From Candidatus Pedobacter colombiensis (GTDB taxonomy: Bacteria; Bacteroidota; Bacteroidia; Sphingobacteriales; Sphingobacteriaceae): 64,000 nt of DNA. The notes under the pieces were generated by a model that saw nothing but the letters and a program-made list of their open reading frames with translations, did not search any database and was not told the origin of the DNA. The DNA is taken from positions 3,782,001 through 3,846,000 of the forward strand of contig CP119313.1 of the NCBI GenBank assembly GCA_029202485.1, given 5' to 3'. A program made the position numbers and the translations under genes. This document shows positions 17,826 through 26,448 of this stretch, in pieces; positions within the stretch are counted from its first letter, which is position 1; each line of letters opens with the position of its first letter.

Positions 17826-20800
17826 TTATTGCTTAGTATTCAATAACTGCTCTAGTTTTTTCAAGCGTTCTTCCAATTCGTTAGTTTTATTTTGAAGTGC
17901 TTTGATCTCCTTATCTTTTTGGTTCAACTTATCATTCATCTCAATTACATGCAGATACAACTCTTCTAGTTTCTCTAATTGTTGCATAGACAATTGGGTT
18001 AAATCTATGTTGTAACCATTTTTACCTACATTAACTTCTGAAATTGGTGTTACGCCTGGTAAGTGCTTATTAGCTTTGATAAACTCGGCAACCTCTTTTA
18101 AAGATTTGAATTTGTAATCTTTATAGATCTTAGAGAATCCGTTGAAATAATCTTCAAATACATAATCAGCGTAAACACTATTCGTTGTCCAGATTTTACC
18201 AGTAGTAGAAATATCTCCAGCTACATGTAATTTAGGTTGGATTGTTGAGCCTCCTACTACAAATGATGGAGCAGTAGTAGCACCTATAGCCAGTTCACCA
18301 GTTGAGGTTAATGTCATCCTGCTTGAACCATTCGTTTTAAAAGTAAGAGGTGTAATTACTGATGTTCCGATAGACAAACCAGTAGATCCAGCACCAGAAG
18401 CATTTATTTGTGCGAGGCTACTCGCATCCGTATATAGTTCTAGCGAACTGGTAGTTGCCCCTGAACCACCAATGATACCTAAGGATCCTCTGGTGCTACC
18501 TGTTGCAGCTAATCTTCCTTGTGTACCTGTATTCGTCACCGTAACATTATTTCCATTACCAGAAAACCTCAAGAAGTTATCCCCTGTAGTCACAATTCTA
18601 TTCGATGCTAATGTTCCGTTATTGGCGTAGATATTGGTATTCAAATCGGTAATCGCAGCAGTTCTTAGAATTCCTGTATTATCTGCTACAACTATTCTGT
18701 CTGTCGTTGGGCTTCCAGCAGCGCCAAAAATATCGCGGATACGTACATTTCCACTACCTATATCTAATTTTTCTGAAGGCGAGTCAGTAGCTATACCAAC
18801 ATTCCCCTCACCAGTAATACGCATTTTTTCAGTACCGTTACTCCCAGTCCCAATAGAGGTGCTAAAGGTAATGGGTGCCGAAACGTTAGTTCTGTTCGTA
18901 CTCAAATTCAAACTAGTGCTATTACCCCCAATAGTTATCAGCGCCTCGGCATTTTCAAATTGCTGGATGAACAGGTTACTATCATCACCACCATACATGC
19001 TTAGCGAAGCTCTCCCGCCTGAACCAGACTGGTTCATACTTCCATCGGCACTCCAAAAAGTTTGTTGTTTAGTGCCATTAAAAGTAAGTTGCTGGTTGTT
19101 AAGTCCAAGTGTGCGGGTAGAAGTAAGCGTACCATTTGCATTATAAATATTATTCATCGATAGCATGGGTATAGATTTTAACACCCCAGTTGTTGGATCT
19201 GCAACAACTAAATTATCTGTAACTGTACCGGCTTGTAAACCTGCAACTGCTATTGTATTGGTGGCGTTAGCGGTAATTGTGGTTGGTTTAATCAAAGCGC
19301 CACCTAATTGGGTATTTGCACCTGTTTTGGTTAAGCCATTATCCGCAGTATTTGCTGTTAGGGCAGTCAAATCTATTGTTTTCGTATTTCCTCGCTCTAA
19401 AGTAAGCGTAAGTATTTTTGTAGCTGCGTCAACCGAAAAATCTGTAATAGTTTGGTTATCGGTATCAATAACTGTATTATTAATGATATATGGACTAGCT
19501 GTAGTTCCAGTGCCAGTAATGCTGATACCAGTTCCTTCTTGCGTAACACCACCTTGACCATCCACGCCATTTGTACCGTTGATACCGTTTGTTCCTGCAA
19601 TACCCTGAATACCTTGTGCGCCAGCATCTCCTTTAGGACCTTTGATGTTACCGCTAGAACCCCAGGTCGTGCCATTGTAAGCATAAGTTTCACCTGTAGT
19701 CGTATTGATATAGGTATCACCTGTTGCACCGGTTCCAGTTGGTGCAGTAGCACCACTGCTTACTGAAGTCCCGTTTGCACCATTGGTTCCGTTTGTACCA
19801 TTCGTCCCATTAGTTCCTGCAATACCCTGAATACCTTGTACACCAGCATCCCCTTTAGGGCCCTGAATGCTGCCATTGGAAACCCAGGTCGTACCATTGT
19901 AAACATAGGTCTCGCCTGTAGTTGTATTGATATAGGTATCACCTGTTGCACCAGTTCCAGTTGGGGCAGCAACACCACTGGTTACTGAAGTTCCGTTTGT
20001 ACCATTGGTTCCGTTTGTTCCTGCAATACCCTGAATACCCTGTGCGCCAGCATCTCCTTTAGGACCTTGAATGTTGCCGTTAGAAACCCAGGTTGTCCCA
20101 TTGTAAACATAGGTCTCACCTGTAGTCGTATTGATATAGGTATCACCTGTTGTACCGGTTCCAGTTGGGGCAGCAGCACCACTGGTTACTGAAGTACCGT
20201 TAGTACCATTTGTCCCGTTAGTTCCTGCAATACCCTGAATACCCTGTGCGCCAGCAGCGCCGGTTGCTCCTTTCGGACCCTGAATGTTACCGCTAGAAAC
20301 CCAGGTTATACCATTGTAAACATAAGTCTCACCTGTAGTCGTATTGATATAGCTATCCCCTGCTGCACCTGGACCAGTTGGAGCAGCAGCACCACTGGTT
20401 ACTGAAGTACCGTTTGTACCATTGGTTCCGTTTGTACCATTCGTCCCATTAGTTCCTGCAATACCCTGAATACCTTGTACACCAGCATCCCCTTTAGGGC
20501 CCTGAATGCTGCCATTGGAAACCCAGGTCGTACCATTGTAAACATAAGTCTCACCTGTAGTCATATTGATATAGGTATCACCTGTTGCACCGGTTCCAGT
20601 TGGTGCAGTAGCACCACTGGTTACTGAAGTCCCGTTTGTACCATTGATTCCGTTTGTACCATTCGTCCCATTAGTTCCTGCAATACCCTGAATACCTTGT
20701 ACACCAGCATCCCCTTTAGGGCCCTGAATGCTGCCATTGGAAACCCAGGTTGTACCATTGTAAACATAAGTCTCACCTGTAGTCGTATTGATATAGGTAT

Positions 20801-23138
20801 CACCTGTTGCACCGGTTCCAGTTGGTGCAGTAGCACCACTGGTTACTGAAGTCCCGTTTGTACCATTCGTCCCGTTAGTTCCTGCAATACCCTGAATACC
20901 CTGTGCGCCAGCAGCGCCGGTTGCTCCTTTCGGACCCTGAATGTTACCGCTAGAAACCCAGGTTGTACCATTGTAAACATAAGTCTCACCTGTAGTCGTA
21001 TTGATATAGGTATCACCTGTTGCACCTGGACCAGTTGGTGCAGTAGCACCACTGGTTACCGAAGTACCGTTTGTACCATTGGTCCCGTTAGTTCCTGCAA
21101 TACCCTGTATACCTTGTGCACCAGCAGCACCGGTTGCTCCAGCATCCCCTTTAGGGCCATGAATGCTGCCATTGGAAACCCAGGTCGTACCATTGTAAAC
21201 ATAAGTCTCACCTGTAGTCGTATTGATATAGGTATCACCTGTTGCACCGGTTCCAGTTGGTGCAGTAGCACCACTGGTTACTGAAGTCCCGTTTGTACCA
21301 TTGGTCCCGTTAGTTCCTGCAATACCCTGTATACCTTGTGCACCAGCAGCACCGCTTGCTCCAGCATCCCCTTTCGGACCTTGAATGTTACCGCTAGAAA
21401 CCCAGGTCGTACCATTGTAAACATAAGTCTCACCTGTAGTCGTATTGATATAGGTATCACCTGTTGTACCGGTTCCAGTTGGTGCAGCAGCACCACTGCT
21501 TACTGAAGTCCCGTTTGTACCATTGGTCCCGTTAGTTCCTGCAATACCCTGTATACCTTGTGCACCAGCAGCACCGGTTGCTCCAGCATCCCCTTTAGGG
21601 CCATGAATGCTGCCATTGGAAACCCAGGTCGTACCATTGTAAACATAAGTCTCACCTGTAGTCGTATTGATATAGGTATCACCTGTTGCACCGGTTCCAG
21701 TTGGTGCAGTAGCACCACTGGTTACTGAAGTCCCGTTTGTACCATTGGTCCCGTTAGTTCCTGCAATACCCTGTATACCTTGTGCACCAGCAGCACCGCT
21801 TGCTCCAGCATCCCCTTTCGGACCTTGAATGTTACCGCTAGAAACCCAGGTCGTACCATTGTAAACATAAGTCTCACCTGTAGTCGTATTGATATAGGTA
21901 TCACCTGTTGTACCGGTTCCAGTTGGTGCAGCAGCACCACTGCTTACTGAAGTCCCGTTTGTACCATTGGTTCCGTTTGTTCCTGCAATACCCTGTATAC
22001 CTTGTGCACCAGCAGCACCGGTTGCTCCAGCATCCCCTTTAGGGCCATGAATGCTGCCATTGGAAACCCAGGTCGTACCATTGTAAACATAAGTCTCACC
22101 TGTAGTCGTATTGATATAGGTATCACCTGTTGCACCGGTTCCAGTTGGTGCAGTAGCACCACTGGTTACTGAAGTCCCGTTTGTACCATTGGTCCCGTTA
22201 GTTCCTGCAATACCCTGTATACCTTGTGCACCAGCAGCACCGCTTGCTCCAGCATCCCCTTTCGGACCTTGAATGTTACCGCTAGAAACCCAGGTCGTAC
22301 CATTGTAAACATAAGTCTCACCTGTAGTCGTATTGATATAGGTATCACCTGTTGTACCGGTTCCAGTTGGTGCAGCAGCACCACTGCTTACTGAAGTCCC
22401 GTTTGTACCATTGGTCCCGTTTGTTCCTGCAATACCCTGTGCGCCGGTTGCTCCAGTAGCGCCAGCTTCTCCTTTCGGGCCTTTGATGTTACCATTAGAA
22501 ATCCAGGTTGTGCCATTGTAAACAAAAATTTCTCCTGTAATCGTATTGATATAGCTATCACCTGCTGTCCCATTTCCATTAACAGGATTACCTGTTCCGA
22601 TGCTTACCGAACTACCTTTCGGTCCGGGAGCACCTGCAACACCCTGAGGCCCTATAGGGCCTTGAGCACCTGTCGCACCCTTAATATTCGTCCATGTATT
22701 GTTTTGTGAGTTATATACATAAGTGCCACTATCGTTGATTACAACGGTAACTCCTGCTGCAGGACCACCAGGCTGACCAGGCTGACCGGGTGCACCTGTT
22801 GTGCCTTCCATATTTTGCACATGTATAGTACCAGAGGTACCCTTTGCCAAAATCCACTTCGTTCCATCATTATAGTAAATACCTGGTACCACATCATTCT
22901 GAGCAGTAGTATTATAAACCATCATACCAGCTACATGCATATTCAGCGGATAAGCATCCGTAGTAAGCTTTAAGGCAACCCGCACATGTAACATACCCTT
23001 GTTAGTACTCTCCAATTCAAGAATGGCGTCTTTGTTCGGCAAGCCATTACCACCAACTGAACCATCTTTTATCTTTTGCTGAGCAGAAACCACCGTAGAG
23101 AAGCCTAATATCAAGCTAATCCACATGACTTTTTTCAT
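17826..23138 (-). CDS. Giant collagen-like repeat protein with tail-fibre-type C-terminus
   Basis: The start at 23138 is chosen because it begins a clean signal peptide (MKKVMWISLILGFSTVVSAQ); the frame stays open to an ATG at 23294, which would add 52 residues before it. After an N-terminal head (about 20-125, with H-V-A-G-M-M-V-Y-N-T and Y-N-D-G-T-K-W), Gly-X-Y collagen triplets (G-P-x-G, G-P-K-G-D, G-T-N-G-T-N-G-T-N) alternate with a globular unit containing G-D-T-Y-I-N-T-T-T-G-E-T-Y-V-Y-N-G-T-T-W. There are 14 such units. The C-terminal ~520 residues resemble Bacteroidota fibre proteins: a beta-rich region, then V-Y-A-D-Y-V-F, H-L-P-G-V and a final coiled coil (about 60 residues). That end resembles the intramolecular-chaperone-type tails of phage fibres and suggests trimerisation. 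It is probably a surface fibre or adhesin and heads the locus. Confidence 0.88.
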   Translation of the reverse strand: MKKVMWISLILGFSTVVSAQQKIKDGSVGGNGLPNKDAILELESTNKGMLHVRVALKLTTDAYPLNMHVAGMMVYNTTAQNDVVPGIYYNDGTKWILAKGTSGTIHVQNMEGTTGAPGQPGQPGGPAAGVTVVINDSGTYVYNSQNNTWTNIKGATGAQGPIGPQGVAGAPGPKGSSVSIGTGNPVNGNGTAGDSYINTITGEIFVYNGTTWISNGNIKGPKGEAGATGATGAQGIAGTNGTNGTNGTSVSSGAAAPTGTGTTGDTYINTTTGETYVYNGTTWVSSGNIQGPKGDAGASGAAGAQGIQGIAGTNGTNGTNGTSVTSGATAPTGTGATGDTYINTTTGETYVYNGTTWVSNGSIHGPKGDAGATGAAGAQGIQGIAGTNGTNGTNGTSVSSGAAAPTGTGTTGDTYINTTTGETYVYNGTTWVSSGNIQGPKGDAGASGAAGAQGIQGIAGTNGTNGTNGTSVTSGATAPTGTGATGDTYINTTTGETYVYNGTTWVSNGSIHGPKGDAGATGAAGAQGIQGIAGTNGTNGTNGTSVSSGAAAPTGTGTTGDTYINTTTGETYVYNGTTWVSSGNIQGPKGDAGASGAAGAQGIQGIAGTNGTNGTNGTSVTSGATAPTGTGATGDTYINTTTGETYVYNGTTWVSNGSIHGPKGDAGATGAAGAQGIQGIAGTNGTNGTNGTSVTSGATAPTGPGATGDTYINTTTGETYVYNGTTWVSSGNIQGPKGATGAAGAQGIQGIAGTNGTNGTNGTSVTSGATAPTGTGATGDTYINTTTGETYVYNGTTWVSNGSIQGPKGDAGVQGIQGIAGTNGTNGTNGINGTNGTSVTSGATAPTGTGATGDTYINMTTGETYVYNGTTWVSNGSIQGPKGDAGVQGIQGIAGTNGTNGTNGTNGTNGTSVTSGAAAPTGPGAAGDSYINTTTGETYVYNGITWVSSGNIQGPKGATGAAGAQGIQGIAGTNGTNGTNGTSVTSGAAAPTGTGTTGDTYINTTTGETYVYNGTTWVSNGNIQGPKGDAGAQGIQGIAGTNGTNGTNGTSVTSGVAAPTGTGATGDTYINTTTGETYVYNGTTWVSNGSIQGPKGDAGVQGIQGIAGTNGTNGTNGTNGANGTSVSSGATAPTGTGATGDTYINTTTGETYAYNGTTWGSSGNIKGPKGDAGAQGIQGIAGTNGINGTNGVDGQGGVTQEGTGISITGTGTTASPYIINNTVIDTDNQTITDFSVDAATKILTLTLERGNTKTIDLTALTANTADNGLTKTGANTQLGGALIKPTTITANATNTIAVAGLQAGTVTDNLVVADPTTGVLKSIPMLSMNNIYNANGTLTSTRTLGLNNQQLTFNGTKQQTFWSADGSMNQSGSGGRASLSMYGGDDSNLFIQQFENAEALITIGGNSTSLNLSTNRTNVSAPITFSTSIGTGSNGTEKMRITGEGNVGIATDSPSEKLDIGSGNVRIRDIFGAAGSPTTDRIVVADNTGILRTAAITDLNTNIYANNGTLASNRIVTTGDNFLRFSGNGNNVTVTNTGTQGRLAATGSTRGSLGIIGGSGATTSSLELYTDASSLAQINASGAGSTGLSIGTSVITPLTFKTNGSSRMTLTSTGELAIGATTAPSFVVGGSTIQPKLHVAGDISTTGKIWTTNSVYADYVFEDYFNGFSKIYKDYKFKSLKEVAEFIKANKHLPGVTPISEVNVGKNGYNIDLTQLSMQQLEKLEELYLHVIEMNDKLNQKDKEIKALQNKTNELEERLKKLEQLLNTKQ
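19548..22620. repeat. Tandem coding repeats (14 units of about 68-74 codons) in the collagen-like gene
   Basis: Each unit encodes a small Y-I-N-T-T-T-G-E-T-Y-V-Y-N-G-T-T-W segment followed by G-P-K-G and G-T-N collagen triplets. The common period is 222 bases; others are shorter by 9-18 bases through loss of whole triplets in the Gly-X-Y part. Unit 1, at the high-coordinate end, is divergent (I-T-G-E-I-F-V-Y-N-G), as is the last (Y-A-Y-N-G-T-T-W-G-S). The length changes are multiples of three, so the frame is kept. This region is prone to assembly collapse from short reads. Confidence 0.9.
21056..22387. repeat. Higher-order repeat: three copies of a 444-base A+B double unit
   Basis: Six consecutive 222-base units alternate between two types. 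Type A (22166, 21722, 21278 onwards) encodes S-S-G-A-A-A-P-T-G-T-G-T-T-G and S-S-G-N-I-Q-G. Type B (21944, 21500, 21056 onwards) encodes T-S-G-A-T-A-P-T-G-T-G-A-T-G and S-N-G-S-I-H-G. By eye the three A units are identical in their bases and the B units differ at only a few positions, which points to recent duplication of the A+B pair rather than of single units. Confidence 0.85.
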
Positions 23139-23585
23139 GATATTGGCTACGTCATAATACAAAAGGTTTTTAAAAATATTAGCTTTAAAAACCGCACCTT
23201 TTTTAGGATCGTTTCCAGATATAAAACCAATTATTTCTTTTTGATGGGCATGAGCTTTTCCCGTAGATAACAGGGATTTTAATTTTATCTTCATTAGGGG
23301 TTAGGGATGATGTGCGTTCTTTTAGCTAGCCATAATTAAATTGAAACTATGACAAACTGAAATTAAGACTACTTATTGTGAAGTAAATCACGGATGCATG
23401 CATTACACCAATATCATGCTATATTATTAAGAAGAATAACAATAATTTGTTATGCAATTAGTAAAAATAAAGGTGTGTAATAAAGCCGTTTTTCTACTTG
23501 TTTCCTTAATGTTTATCATCATTAATGATAGTAATTGCCTCATGTGATATCAGCAAGTAGATATCCAGGCATAAATTATGATATG
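23139..23585. other. Non-coding region upstream of the collagen-like gene
   Basis: AT-rich sequence between the signal-peptide start of the collagen-like protein and the 75-aa gene. The part up to 23294 is open in the collagen-like frame and might be an N-terminal extension. I searched for the TTTG / TAnnTTTG pair on the minus strand and found none. Short palindromes are present (ATGCATGCAT near 23394 and ATCATTAATGAT near 23518). Nothing else is recognisable. Confidence 0.4.
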
Positions 23586-23813
23586 TTAATCCTGCGGGTC
23601 CTGTCTTTCCAAGTCTAAAAGATGTGACCTAATCTCCTGATCACCAATCGCATCAAGTAATTCAGTTATACCGTAATAGCTTATAGCTTGGTTAATATCT
23701 ACCTGAAATAATACATCATGCAGCTCTATTTCTGTAATATCTACATTTAATCGGCTTGGTCGTAAAGCAGGATTAATGTAAACGGCTTCGGCATTTTTAA
23801 TGGTTAATCGCAT
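23586..23813 (-). CDS. Small 75-aa protein of unknown function
   Basis: I do not recognise the family. The ORF begins MRLTIKNAEAVYINP, contains a charged, probably helical centre (L-H-D-V-L-F-Q-V-D-I-N-Q-A-I-S-Y-Y-G) and ends acidic (L-E-R-Q-D-P-Q-D). There is no signal peptide or membrane segment, so it would be cytoplasmic. The amino-acid make-up is protein-like and no competing ORF exists on either strand. It lies upstream of the fibre locus in the same direction, about 450 bases away, and is divergent from the response regulator gene. A role linked to either is only a guess. Confidence 0.6.
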   Translation of the reverse strand: MRLTIKNAEAVYINPALRPSRLNVDITEIELHDVLFQVDINQAISYYGITELLDAIGDQEIRSHLLDLERQDPQD

Positions 23814-23987
23814 TTCAAAAATTAAAGATTATTATGTTATTTGCACAGCTAATGGCTTACCATTATTAAAGGATCATATTTATTGATTAATACTTGTACC
23901 GGTGATAGTCATAATTGAGCTCAGCCATTAGGTTATCCAAAACTAATACAGACGTTATGAATTGAAACAAATGATTAACTATTTAGA

Positions 23988-24028
23988 CAATAAAATGCTA
24001 TGTTATTTAATCAAACAGCATTTTATTG
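23988..24028. promoter_or_regulatory. 12-bp perfect inverted repeat upstream of the response regulator gene
   Basis: Arms 23988-23999 and 24017-24028 (CAATAAAATGCT and its complement) are separated by 17 bases. The repeat lies in the region between two divergent genes, 79 bases before the response regulator ATG. Because no gene is transcribed into it from either side, a terminator is unlikely; an operator or a 5' leader hairpin is more plausible. Confidence 0.4.
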
Positions 24029-24106
24029 CTATTTATCATGAAAAACATTATTCAGCTGTATCAAATCTCATGTTTTTGCTACATTCGAAGCATTTATAGA
24101 AGCTAC

Positions 24107-24736
24107 ATGAAAAAAGAAAAGCCCATAGCAATAGTATTTGATGATCACCTTTTATTTGCTGACTCTTTTTCGGCATTAATTGAACGACTAGAGCTTTTTC
24201 GTTCAGTGCATACCCTTAACGAGGAACGGGATTTAACCCAATTCCTGATTAAACATTCCAAGTTTCAGATTTATCTTTTCCTAGACTATTATTTAAAAAA
24301 CAAGAATTGCCTCCCTCTCATCAATGATGCCAAACGATTAAATAAAAATGTCATTATCATTGTCATGAGTTCTGTAATCAGTCCTGCAGCAATATCAAAT
24401 ATTCTTAGTTATAGTCCTCATGGTTTTGTTAGTAAATCATCTGGATTTGATGCGATACTTGAATGCCTGAATACCATAGAAAGCGGTCACCAATACATCA
24501 GCCCGGTAATAGATGAAATTAATTCAAACGCTTTAACAAGTATGATTTCATTTTCAGCTAGGGAATTGGAGGTTTTACAGCATTTTGCACATGGGTTGTC
24601 AATTGCCCAAACTGCAGAACGGACATACCTTAGCAAGCATACCATTGTGGCACATAGACGTAAAATGATGACCAAGGCAAATGTAAATTCCATTACTGAG
24701 TTGTTGTCTTATGCACGCAAGCAAGAACTCATTTAA
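24107..24736 (+). CDS. LuxR/NarL-type response regulator
   Basis: The ATG at 24107 places the receiver domain at the usual distance (MKKEKPIAIVFDDH); earlier in-frame TTG/ATG starts would add a Cys/Tyr-rich leader unlike the family. The receiver has the acidic pair in V-F-D-D-H, the phospho-acceptor Asp in L-F-L-D-Y-Y-L, the switch Ser in I-V-M-S-S and the Lys in G-F-V-S-K-S. The C-terminal LuxR helix-turn-helix reads S-A-R-E-L-E-V-L-Q-H-F-A-H-G-L-S and S-K-H-T-I-V-A-H-R-R-K-M. It should bind DNA when phosphorylated. No kinase is adjacent; the HisKA_3 kinase at 8727 is of the right class. Its position opposite the fibre locus makes that locus a candidate target, by inference. Confidence 0.9.
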   Translation: MKKEKPIAIVFDDHLLFADSFSALIERLELFRSVHTLNEERDLTQFLIKHSKFQIYLFLDYYLKNKNCLPLINDAKRLNKNVIIIVMSSVISPAAISNILSYSPHGFVSKSSGFDAILECLNTIESGHQYISPVIDEINSNALTSMISFSARELEVLQHFAHGLSIAQTAERTYLSKHTIVAHRRKMMTKANVNSITELLSYARKQELI

Positions 24737-24868
24737 ACAGTCAGTAAATTATTTATACTCATCCTATTACAATAACTAAAATCTTATCTTCCCAAAAAAA
24801 ATTTCCATTTTCTTATCATATCTTTCCTGCTCCTGATCAGCCAAAGCCAAAACACCCAATCTTTCCAC

Positions 24869-26104
24869 CTATTTATTTGGATTATTGGCATTTTTTAATG
24901 GTCGAAAAGCAAAATATATAATAATCACACTAATAGACGTTAAAATGGATGCTAGAAAAAACGGGGCTCCTGAAAATTGAAATGGCGCTTTATCATGGGT
25001 AAAATAGAAGAATAAGTTTGTCATAATTGGAGGGCCGATAATAGAGGTGGCACTCACTAAACTTGCCAATGCTCCCTGAAGTTCACCCTGCTCATTTGAA
25101 GGAACATTTTTACTGATTATTGATTGTAGTGCCGGCCCGCATATTCCCCCTAAGGAGTAAGGTATGAGGAAAACAAACATCATCCACCCTTGGTTGGTAA
25201 ATGCAAACAGCATTAAACCCAAAGCATAGAATAGCAAACCAAAATATACACTTTTCTGTTCTCCCAATCTCGGGGTTGTCCACCTTATTAGAATTCCCTG
25301 TACTACGCCAATCAATAAGCCCAGTAAACCAAGTGATAGGCCTACAGTTCTTTCTGTCCAATTAAATTTATACATGGTAAAGAAATGCCAATTGCTCTGT
25401 ACAGCATGCAAGGCGACATAGACCAAAATTAAAGCAACGACGAGATTTGATATTTTTCGCTGCTTTCTCAAAAAATTAAAAGTCCCAATGGGATTGGCAC
25501 GTTTCCAGTCAAATGATCGACGTTTATTTTTTTCTAGACTTTCTGGAAGTATAAGAAACCCATAAAGGAAATTCAGCATACATAATATAGCTGCTGCATA
25601 AAAAGGAACTCGAGCGCCATAATGTCCAAGTAAACCACCTATCACTGGCCCTATAATAAATCCTAGTCCAAAAGCAGCTCCGATTAAACCGAAGTTTTTG
25701 GTTCTATCATCATCAGTGGATATGTCGGCTATGTATGCACTAGCTGTTGAAATACTAGCCCCAGTGAGCCCGGCAATGATTCTTCCCAAAAATAACCAAC
25801 CAATAGAAGGCGCAAGTGCTAATAGCATATAATCAACTGCAAATCCAAAAAGAGAAATTAAAATGATGGGGCGTCTTCCATATTTATCACTAAGATTACC
25901 AACTATAGGCGCAAACACAAATTGTGTAATTGCATAAGCAAAGCCGAGCCAGCCGCCATATTTTGCTGCTTCACTAAGGTCACTATGGATAAGTTCCCCT
26001 ATGAGTTTAGGAACCACGGGAAGGATGATTCCCCAACCTGTAATATCAATCAACAACGTGATAAATATAAATCCAATAGCTGCTTTTTTATCTGTTTTTT
26101 TCAT
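24869..26104 (-). CDS. MFS transporter, TetA-like drug-efflux group
   Basis: A 411-residue protein with about twelve membrane segments. The first loop has G-N-L-S-D-K-Y-G-R-R-P (residues 69-79), the major-facilitator motif A, and segment 5 has the antiporter motif C-like G-F-I-I-G-P-V-I-G-G-L-L-G. The N-terminal segment D-I-T-G-W-G-I-I-L-P-V-V-P matches the Tet (TCR) family of drug:proton antiporters. It would sit in the inner membrane. Homology to TetA does not prove tetracycline resistance; many chromosomal members have other substrates. The gene follows the broken AraC regulator by 117 bases on the same strand and may have been under its control. Confidence 0.9.
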   Translation of the reverse strand: MKKTDKKAAIGFIFITLLIDITGWGIILPVVPKLIGELIHSDLSEAAKYGGWLGFAYAITQFVFAPIVGNLSDKYGRRPIILISLFGFAVDYMLLALAPSIGWLFLGRIIAGLTGASISTASAYIADISTDDDRTKNFGLIGAAFGLGFIIGPVIGGLLGHYGARVPFYAAAILCMLNFLYGFLILPESLEKNKRRSFDWKRANPIGTFNFLRKQRKISNLVVALILVYVALHAVQSNWHFFTMYKFNWTERTVGLSLGLLGLLIGVVQGILIRWTTPRLGEQKSVYFGLLFYALGLMLFAFTNQGWMMFVFLIPYSLGGICGPALQSIISKNVPSNEQGELQGALASLVSATSIIGPPIMTNLFFYFTHDKAPFQFSGAPFFLASILTSISVIIIYFAFRPLKNANNPNK

Positions 26105-26391
26105 GCTGTAAAAGTAAACAGAGACAAAAGGTCAGTATTGACAATTTACTGGTCTTTACATACAATCTGAAAGCAATTATTGTTCAGAAATCTGTAATAA
26201 GTGGGGATAAAATATCATTTATTATTCATTCCTGTACGTTTTTGGCGATACTCCTGCTATTCTTTTAAAGTATCTGCAAAAGACACTTGATTCCTCAAAA
26301 TGAAGTTCATTGCTAATTTCTTTAATTGATAAATTAGAAGATTTGAGTAATGTTTTAGCATGCAAAATTGTGATGTGATCAATCCATTGTA

Positions 26392-26419
26392 TATAATACT
26401 CCCCAAATATTGGACAGCT
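26392..26419. repeat. Left terminal inverted repeat of the IS3 element
   Basis: The 28 bases begin TATAATACTCCCC and end TGGACAGCT. The complement of the right end begins TGAAGTACTCCCG and ends TGGACAGCT at the same spacing. Confidence 0.85.
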
Positions 26420-26448
26420 GATTAAATTCATAAATTTAACAGTTGAAA

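Noticed and set aside
18634..22579. Many open frames on both strands across the fibre gene, including a series of nearly identical 63-72-codon frames
   Set aside because: They repeat with the 222-base period of the coding repeats, lack signal or domain features and are shadow frames of the real gene.
19548..22620. Regularly spaced repeats as a CRISPR array
   Set aside because: Units are about 222 bases, contiguous without unique spacers, and encode protein in frame; no cas gene is near.
24737..24868. Possible gene remnant between the response regulator and the MFS gene
   Set aside because: Pyrimidine-rich, AT-rich stretch without an open frame or recognisable protein similarity.
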